DNA of 10,385 nucleotides from positions 1 to 10,385 of the forward strand of contig OMUE01000189.1 in NCBI GenBank assembly GCA_900314165.1, written 5' to 3'. The stretch comes from an uncultured Acidaminococcus sp. Its GTDB lineage: Bacteria; Bacillota_C; Negativicutes; Acidaminococcales; Acidaminococcaceae. The notes below the pieces were generated by a model. That model worked only from the letters and a program-made list of their open reading frames with translations. It was not told the origin of the DNA and searched no databases. The position numbers and the translations under genes were made by a program. Positions 6,047 to 10,385 of this stretch are shown here, piece after piece (position 1 is the first letter of the stretch; each line of letters opens with the position of its first letter).

Positions 6047-7036
6047 TTATTTCGCGTAGCCATCGGGATGGCCTTCATGCCAGCGCCAAGCCGTAGCCAC
6101 AATCTGTTCGATGTTGCTGTACTTGGGTTCCCAATGGAGTTCCTTCTTGATTTTTTCAGAAGAAGCGATGAGTTTGGCAGGGTCGCCGCTGCGCCGGCCT
6201 TCTTCTTTGACCGTAAATTCTTTCCCGGTGACCTTCTTTACAGCTGCAATGATTTCCCGTACGGAGAACCCGTTTTCCGTACCCAGATTGTACACCCGGG
6301 CGTCACCGCCATCCGCCAGATGGTTCATAGCCAGCACATGGGCGCTGGCCAGGTCTTTCACGTGGATGTAGTCCCGCAGGCAGGTGCCATCCGGCGTAGG
6401 ATAATCCGTACCGAAGATGGACACGCTGGCCCGTTTGCCCATAGCCGCCTGGATAATGAGAGGAATCAGATGGGTTTCAGGCCGATGGTCTTCGCCAATA
6501 TTTCCCAGCAAGGAAGCACCAGCAGCATTGAAATACCGCAGGGCCACATACCGCAGGCCATAGGCCATGGCATAGTCCGCCATCATCTTTTCAATCATGA
6601 GCTTCGTGCGGCCGTAGACGTTCGTAGGATGCAGGGGCATGTCTTCCGTAATAGGCACGGCTTCCGGTTCCCCGTATACTGCAGCCGTAGAAGAAAATAC
6701 CAGCTGCTCTACGCCGGCTTCCCGCATGGCATCTAACAGGCCCAGGGTACCGGCTACATTGTTGTAGTAGTACTTGCCAGGGTTTACCATGGATTCACCA
6801 ACCTGGCTGCTGGCCGCAAAATGCAGGACTCCATCGATTTCATATTCCCCCAGGATATGTTTCAGGAACGTAAAATCATGAATGTCCCCTTCGATGAGCT
6901 GGACTTTGTCAGACACGGCGTCCACATGGCCTGTGCTGAAATTATCATAGACAATAGGCGTATAGCCGTTTGCCACCAGTTCTTCCACAACATGGGAACC
7001 GATATATCCGGCTCCCCCGGTTACTAATACGTTCAA
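6047..7036 (-). CDS. galE: UDP-glucose 4-epimerase
   Basis: GalE interconverts UDP-glucose and UDP-galactose using bound NAD. This 329-residue protein is full length for the family. It is an extended short-chain dehydrogenase: NAD-binding GGAGYIG (7-13), D31 in YDNFSTGH, the SS-T cluster with catalytic S115-T117, and Y141-x3-K145. The sugar-binding half carries RYFNAAGA and LRDYIHVKDLA. The start codon is TTG (7036-7034): GGAGG lies 7 bases upstream and the peptide begins MNVLVTGGAG, where the family begins. A rare start codon may lower expression. It follows the sugar-phosphate mutase, fitting nucleotide-sugar supply for polysaccharide or galactose use. The 182-base spacer before it is filled by a repeat element, so it may depend on readthrough or on a weak local promoter. 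Confidence 0.95.
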   Translation of the reverse strand: MNVLVTGGAGYIGSHVVEELVANGYTPIVYDNFSTGHVDAVSDKVQLIEGDIHDFTFLKHILGEYEIDGVLHFAASSQVGESMVNPGKYYYNNVAGTLGLLDAMREAGVEQLVFSSTAAVYGEPEAVPITEDMPLHPTNVYGRTKLMIEKMMADYAMAYGLRYVALRYFNAAGASLLGNIGEDHRPETHLIPLIIQAAMGKRASVSIFGTDYPTPDGTCLRDYIHVKDLASAHVLAMNHLADGGDARVYNLGTENGFSVREIIAAVKKVTGKEFTVKEEGRRSGDPAKLIASSEKIKKELHWEPKYSNIEQIVATAWRWHEGHPDGYAK

Positions 7037-7064
7037 GGTTGTTCCTCCAAATTCTATATTTTAG

Positions 7065-7093
7065 ATTATAGGGATTAGGGGTTAGTAGTTAGG
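7065..7093 (-). promoter_or_regulatory. Weak candidate promoter for galE at the edge of element 2
   Basis: A perfect TATAAT (minus strand, 7070-7065) lies about 30 bases ahead of the galE start. The position 17 bases upstream reads CCTAAC (7093-7088), a poor -35, and falls inside the element's heptamer array. It would let the repeat's end supply a promoter. The evidence is a good -10 only. Confidence 0.25.
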
Positions 7094-7216
7094 GACTATT
7101 TGTCCTCCGGACGCCCCCACCGCCATCTCCGATGGCCCTCCGCCCCCAGAGGGGGCCGGATTTAGGATGTGCAGAGCACTACTAATCCCTAACCCCTTTT
7201 ATCCCTAATCCCTAAG
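7071..7216 (-). repeat. Intergenic repeat element 2: heptamer-array terminal inverted repeats around a double-hairpin core
   Basis: The element fills the pgm-galE spacer and starts 2 bases past the mutase stop codon. Outer arms 7071-7090 and 7177-7196 are inverted repeats with 17 of 20 positions complementary. Both consist of degenerate heptamers, such as GGGATTA-GGGGTTA-GTAGTTA-GGGACTA on the left. Further ATCCCTA units follow to 7216. The core holds GTCC-TCC-GGAC (7102-7112), GCCATC-TCC-GATGGC (7122-7136) and GCCCCC-AGA-GGGGGC (7142-7156). The reverse complement of 7113-7156 matches element 1. Lying inside a co-directional operon, it would be transcribed and fold. Confidence 0.75.
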
Positions 7217-7218
7217 AC

Positions 7219-8583
7219 TTATGCTTTTTCCCCGCCAATCAGTTCCAGCATTTCGTTGGTCTTCTGTTTCAGCAGAGCTTTGTCGCCGCGGGTTTCCACG
7301 TTCAGGCGGACCACAGGTTCCGTATTGGATTTCCGCAGGTTGAAACGCCATTCATCGTACAATACGCTGAGGCCATCCATATGATCCTGGATACCGGTGG
7401 AGAACCGTTTCTGCAATTTGTCGATGACGGCATCTGCATCGGCCACCTTCAGGTTGATTTCGCCGCTGCAGGGGAATTCGTTGATGCGGGCATCCACCAT
7501 CTGGGACAGGGACAGGCCGCTGGTAGAGATCAGGGAGATCATCAGCAGCCAGGGAATCATGCCGCTGTCGCAGTAGGAGAAGTCCCGGAAATAATGGTGG
7601 GCACTCATTTCGCCGCCGTAAATGACGCCTTTCTGCCGCATGCATTCCTTGATGAACGCATGGCCGCTCTTGCAGCGGACCGGTTCGCCGTCCAGGCGGG
7701 CGATAATATCTTCTGTATTCCAAATCAGGCGTGGATCATACAAGATCTTGCTGCCCGGATGTTTCTTCAGGAAGTATTGGGCGAACAGGCCTACCAGATA
7801 ATAGCCTTCGATGAAACGGCCGTTTTCGTCAAAGAAGAAGCAGCGGTCGAAGTCCCCATCCCAAGCAATGCCCAGGTCAGCTTTTTCTTTAATGACGGCC
7901 TGGCTGGTAGCAGCCCGGTTGCCCGGCAGCAGCGGGTTAGGTACACCGTTGGGGAAGTTGCCGTCCGGTTCGTCGTTTACATACACGAAGTTGCAGGGCA
8001 GATGTTTGGCCAGCTCTTTCACGATGGGGCCGGCACCGCCGTTGCCGGGGTTAGCCACGATCTTCAGAGGCTGGATCTTGCTCACATCAATGTAGCTCAG
8101 CAGGTGTTCTACGTAACTGGGCACAATGTTCACTTCTTCATAGTCCCCGCGTTTGGCGGCTTTCGGAACCTTTTCTTCAAAGTCTTCCAGCATAACCATA
8201 GCAGCCAGGTCTTTCAGGCCCGTATCAGCAGAAATAGGACGGGCTTCCTTGCGAACCAGTTTCATGCCATTGTATTCCTTCGGGTTGTGGCTGGCCGTTA
8301 CCATCATGCCGCCGTCTGCTTTCAGGTGAGCCGTAGCGAAATACATCATTTCCGTGCCGCATTGGCCCAGATCCCGGACGCTGGCGCCAGCATCCCGCAT
8401 ACCTTCCACGGCAGCCTTCGTAATGCTGGGACCGGACAGGCGGATATCATGACCGATGACCAGAGTCTGTGCCTTCAGGTAAAAGGCCAGAGCCCGGCCC
8501 AGGCGATAGGCCAGTTCTTCATTCACTTCTGTGGGAACCACACCGCGGATGTCGTAAGCTTTGAATCCTTTTGTCGTAATCAT
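7219..8583 (-). CDS. Phosphomannomutase/phosphoglucomutase (alpha-D-phosphohexomutase)
   Basis: This 454-residue enzyme should interconvert hexose 6- and 1-phosphates (mannose and/or glucose), feeding nucleotide-sugar synthesis. All four active-site elements are present in order. They are phosphoserine loop TASHNP (96-101, Ser98), magnesium loop DGDFDR (242-247), sugar-binding loop GGEMSAHH (323-330) and phosphate-binding loop RKSNTEP (417-423). The length and GEMSAHHYF form fit the ManB/AlgC bifunctional group better than glucosamine mutases. I chose ATG at 8583, with AGGAGGAAG just upstream. An ATG at 8610 would translate that site and touch the upstream stop codon. It follows the unknown membrane-anchored gene by 26 bases, and galE follows it, so glucose-1-phosphate to UDP-sugar flow is a natural reading. 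Substrate preference cannot be read here. Confidence 0.93.
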   Translation of the reverse strand: MITTKGFKAYDIRGVVPTEVNEELAYRLGRALAFYLKAQTLVIGHDIRLSGPSITKAAVEGMRDAGASVRDLGQCGTEMMYFATAHLKADGGMMVTASHNPKEYNGMKLVRKEARPISADTGLKDLAAMVMLEDFEEKVPKAAKRGDYEEVNIVPSYVEHLLSYIDVSKIQPLKIVANPGNGGAGPIVKELAKHLPCNFVYVNDEPDGNFPNGVPNPLLPGNRAATSQAVIKEKADLGIAWDGDFDRCFFFDENGRFIEGYYLVGLFAQYFLKKHPGSKILYDPRLIWNTEDIIARLDGEPVRCKSGHAFIKECMRQKGVIYGGEMSAHHYFRDFSYCDSGMIPWLLMISLISTSGLSLSQMVDARINEFPCSGEINLKVADADAVIDKLQKRFSTGIQDHMDGLSVLYDEWRFNLRKSNTEPVVRLNVETRGDKALLKQKTNEMLELIGGEKA

Positions 8584-8609
8584 ACTTCTTCCTCCTATTC
8601 TGTAGTTCA

Positions 8610-9608
8610 TTAAATGACTTGTTCTTCTAAGAGACTTCTATTTTCCACAGGCAGCAGATCCTTAGCCTTACCCAGAGGCCCCCGGAGCCCTGTCCTGTTA
8701 ATGATGCTCATATTGCCGTTCTTCAGCACGATATCCGTCCGAGCCAGCTCCCGGAGCACGAAGCCCAGGGACACTACGAAGTTCAGCCGGTCTTTTTCTT
8801 CCAGAGTAAAATCGTTGTAATCCGCCTTCGTCTGTACGAGGCTCTGGAAAAATTCTATCTGTTCATGCTGTTCCTTCTTCAAAATTTCCATGGTTCTCAG
8901 CACATGGCTTACGACCTCCAGCAGCCGGTCTGCCCGGGCCTGAGCATCGGCCAGCAGCAAGGACTGGGCATCCGTGTCTTCCTTGAATTGAGCCGCCTGG
9001 TCCTTTGTCATTTTTTTGCCATCCTTGTCGGCAAAATACCCCGGACGCAGCACTTTGGGGAAGCACATGACGGATTCCAGCACAGCCATCTCGTCCAGGG
9101 CCGTGACCTCAGACGTATACAGCGGCTGATCCATCATCTTTTCCATAACCAGCTTGGCTTCATCCCGTTCCAGCTCGCTCTGGCTGTAGGAACTGGCGGC
9201 CCCGCCCTGAAGGGCCAGGATGGTCAGCATCCCTGTGCCTTCTTTTGCCAGGTCTTTATCCTGGATCCGCTGGGCTACTTTCACGACCTTCTTCAGCCGC
9301 CGCATATCCTGGGGCAGCATATGAAGATTCCTGTGGCTCTTAAAGGTATAATGGCCTGGCAGGTTCTGCAAGGTTTCCAAAATCACAAAGACTTTATTGT
9401 AGCAGGTCCAGGTCCGGACCTTCAATTCTCCCAGCGCTTCTACCTGGGGCAGCAATTCATCCAGTTTCTTATAGAACTTATACCGTTCTTCATTGTAACG
9501 GTCTATAGCGTTCTTCACCATATTTTCAGAACTGGTAGCCGTTTTATATAATTTCAATCCGGCAGCCCCGATTCCGGCTGCTGCCCAGATGACCAAAGGT
9601 ATTGGCAT
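8610..9608 (-). CDS. Membrane-anchored helical protein of unknown function
   Basis: I do not recognise this 332-residue protein. It begins with one hydrophobic, Gly/Ala-rich segment (about residues 4-19, PLVIWAAAGIGAAGLKLY) without a signal-peptidase site, suggesting an N-terminal membrane anchor. The remainder is mostly charged and predicted helical: Lys/Glu-rich stretches at about 25-60, 105-135 and 205-270 look like coiled coils. A small Gly/Ala/Ser patch (GGAASSYSQSE) sits near the middle. No catalytic motif is evident. The start at 9608 is preferred to the ATG at 9614 because GAGAGG is correctly spaced only for 9608. It is the first gene after a strong promoter (9659-9687), ahead of the sugar-phosphate mutase, and divergent from a secreted unknown protein. 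An envelope role is possible but only inferred. Confidence 0.75.
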   Translation of the reverse strand: MPIPLVIWAAAGIGAAGLKLYKTATSSENMVKNAIDRYNEERYKFYKKLDELLPQVEALGELKVRTWTCYNKVFVILETLQNLPGHYTFKSHRNLHMLPQDMRRLKKVVKVAQRIQDKDLAKEGTGMLTILALQGGAASSYSQSELERDEAKLVMEKMMDQPLYTSEVTALDEMAVLESVMCFPKVLRPGYFADKDGKKMTKDQAAQFKEDTDAQSLLLADAQARADRLLEVVSHVLRTMEILKKEQHEQIEFFQSLVQTKADYNDFTLEEKDRLNFVVSLGFVLRELARTDIVLKNGNMSIINRTGLRGPLGKAKDLLPVENRSLLEEQVI

Positions 9609-9658
9609 GCACATCCCTCTCTTTCCATGCCTATCGCAACACATAGTGTGCTGTACAA

Positions 9659-9687
9659 ATTATATCCTGATTCAGGAGTATAGTCAA
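9659..9687 (-). promoter_or_regulatory. Consensus promoter of the minus-strand operon with a palindrome in its spacer
   Basis: On the minus strand, TTGACT (9687-9682) and TATAAT (9664-9659) are separated by 17 bases. The spacer contains a perfect palindrome, TCCTGA-T-TCAGGA (9665-9677), abutting the -10. A protein bound there would block RNA polymerase, so it is a candidate operator. It drives the unknown membrane protein and probably the mutase. Confidence 0.8.
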
Positions 9688-9699
9688 AACGAAAAGCCA

Positions 9700-9728
9700 T
9701 TGAAACGGTTCTGTTTCCGTTGTAAAAT
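9700..9728 (+). promoter_or_regulatory. Divergent plus-strand promoter for the secreted protein
   Basis: TTGAAA (9700-9705) and TAAAAT (9723-9728) are separated by 17 bases, about 34 bases before the start codon. The spacer contains the inverted repeat AACGG-8-CCGTT (9704-9721). The two divergent -35 hexamers are only 12 bases apart, so the two units could be co-regulated. Confidence 0.7.
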
Positions 9729-9761
9729 GATATACGTAAAATTATGCTAGGAGGAGCTTCC

Positions 9762-10304
9762 ATGAAAAAAATTCTGACCCTCTTCACCCTGCTGTTTACC
9801 TTGCTGGCCCTGCCTCTGACGGCCGGTGCACAAAGAAACGGGTGGAAGAGCAGCACATTTCCTTTCCAGAAATTAAAAGTCGTGTACTTAAAGACTTTAG
9901 TACGGCAGGACGCTGATTTCCGCCAGGCCCATCCGAACTTCGTCCGGGATGACGATGCTGTCCGCAAGACGTATCTGACCCTGCAGCGGGATCTGAAAAA
10001 AGAAGGCGTCACCATGTATAACAATCCGGTCATGCTGCCGGATAAGAAGCTGCGGGATACCATCACCCTGCAGGTCCAGGTAAACCACGTGGGCACGGAA
10101 TCCCTTGCCGGCATGGACACGGTCACCAGCGACAAAAAGGCTGGCGATACGGCCTACGCCAGTGTCACGTTCCTGGCTACGAAGAATGGCGAAGCCATCT
10201 ACCAGGTGGTGGACGAACGGAGCAGCACAAAATACAGTTCCGACGTACTGCTGGCCAATATCATCCGCACCGCAGCGGATGAGCTGACGAAAAAGGGGAA
10301 ATAA
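9762..10304 (+). CDS. Secreted protein of unknown function
   Basis: This 180-residue protein begins with a classical Sec signal peptide: MKK, a Leu/Thr-rich hydrophobic core (4-20) and a likely cleavage site AGA-Q after residue 23. No lipobox cysteine is present. The mature part (about 157 residues) has mixed charged and beta-prone segments, such as DTITLQVQVNHV and AYASVTFLATKNGEAIYQVVDE. It ends in a Lys-rich helix (LLANIIRTAADELTKKGK). I recognise no domain with certainty; a small periplasmic or surface protein is the most one can say. ATG at 9762 is preferred because AGGAGGAG lies 5 bases upstream; the in-frame ATG at 9744 lies before that site. It has its own promoter and its own terminator, so it is a single-gene unit divergent from the large operon. 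Confidence 0.85.
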   Translation: MKKILTLFTLLFTLLALPLTAGAQRNGWKSSTFPFQKLKVVYLKTLVRQDADFRQAHPNFVRDDDAVRKTYLTLQRDLKKEGVTMYNNPVMLPDKKLRDTITLQVQVNHVGTESLAGMDTVTSDKKAGDTAYASVTFLATKNGEAIYQVVDERSSTKYSSDVLLANIIRTAADELTKKGK

Positions 10305-10354
10305 GAAAGCAAAAAACAGGCTGTGAATTTCTTCACAGCCTGTTTTTTGCTTTC
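10305..10354. terminator. Perfect 23-bp-stem intrinsic terminator
   Basis: Arms 10305-10327 and 10332-10354 are perfectly complementary around the loop TTTC, starting directly after the stop codon. The GC-rich upper stem ACAGGCTGTGAA is followed by six T's, the classic plus-strand layout. The A-run on the left makes it work in the reverse direction too. Confidence 0.9.
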
Positions 10355-10355
10355 A

Positions 10356-10385
10356 GTGGGCTAGTTGCTAGTGGGCTAGAGGGCT
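10356..10385 (+). repeat. Start of a third repeat element, cut off by the window edge
   Basis: Immediately after the terminator comes a degenerate 7/8-base tandem array: GTGGGCTA, GTTGCTA, GTGGGCTA, GAGGGCT. The stretch AGTTGCTAGTGGGCTAGAGG (10364-10383) matches the left border of element 1 (642-661) at 17 of 20 positions. Both lie directly beside a terminator. The GC core, if present, would be beyond the window. Confidence 0.55.

Noticed and set aside
7071..7098. TTAGGG-like units resembling telomeric repeats or a CRISPR array
   Set aside because: The units are degenerate heptamers without spacers of constant length and without cas genes; the surrounding genes are bacterial chromosomal genes.
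7381..8613. Long open frame on the plus strand opposite the mutase gene
   Set aside because: It is antisense to a gene with every family motif intact, shows no recognisable domain and has no ribosome-binding site or promoter. High-GC codon bias of the real gene explains the absence of stops.
9554..10135. Minus-strand open frame opposite the secreted protein and the promoter region
   Set aside because: It crosses the divergent promoters and is antisense to a gene with a clear signal peptide and ribosome-binding site.

Overview
The window is a compact bacterial chromosome segment. Nearly everything lies on the minus strand, and genes are tightly packed with strong Shine-Dalgarno sites and near-consensus sigma-A-type promoters. 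The L7Ae-like protein placed just before rpsL, the split YjjP/YjjB exporter, a lipobox lipoprotein and a moderately GC-rich coding style suggest a Firmicute. My best guess is the Negativicutes, perhaps an Acidaminococcus or Phascolarctobacterium relative. That placement is an inference from style and gene content, not a database match.

Layout, in the minus-strand direction of transcription (right to left). A promoter at 9659-9687 drives a membrane-anchored protein of unknown function (9608-8610), then a phosphomannomutase/phosphoglucomutase (8583-7219). After a 182-base spacer filled by a repeat element come galE (TTG start, 7036-6047), a duplicated-ATPase ABC-F protein (6041-4095), a uracil-DNA-glycosylase-superfamily protein (4098-3409), the two halves of a ThrE-type exporter (3397-2624 and 2614-2078), a ComEC-like metallo-beta-lactamase lipoprotein (2081-1140) and a small cupin (1126-773). 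Gaps from galE onward are 5 to 13 bases, or 4-base ATGA overlaps, so this is probably one long operon. It ends in a second repeat element and a perfect 22-bp-stem terminator (593-640). Beyond it a consensus promoter (367-395) starts the str-type ribosomal operon: an L7Ae-like K-turn protein, then rpsL, of which only the start codon and two further bases are in the window. On the plus strand, a divergent promoter drives a secreted protein of unknown function (9762-10304) with its own terminator.

Functionally, the sugar-phosphate mutase and GalE fit nucleotide-sugar supply for surface polysaccharide. The other operon members (translation ATPase, DNA repair-like enzyme, small-molecule exporter, secreted nuclease-like lipoprotein, cupin) do not form one obvious pathway.

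The most unusual content is between the genes. A family of intergenic elements shares a GC-rich double-hairpin core of about 43 bases, present once in each orientation (683-725 and 7113-7156). Both copies are flanked by degenerate heptamer arrays. A third element appears to begin at the right edge of the window (10356-10385), and a related heptamer array encodes the C-terminal tail of the YjjB-like protein (2132-2152). Both divergent promoters and the str promoter carry inverted repeats positioned like operators.
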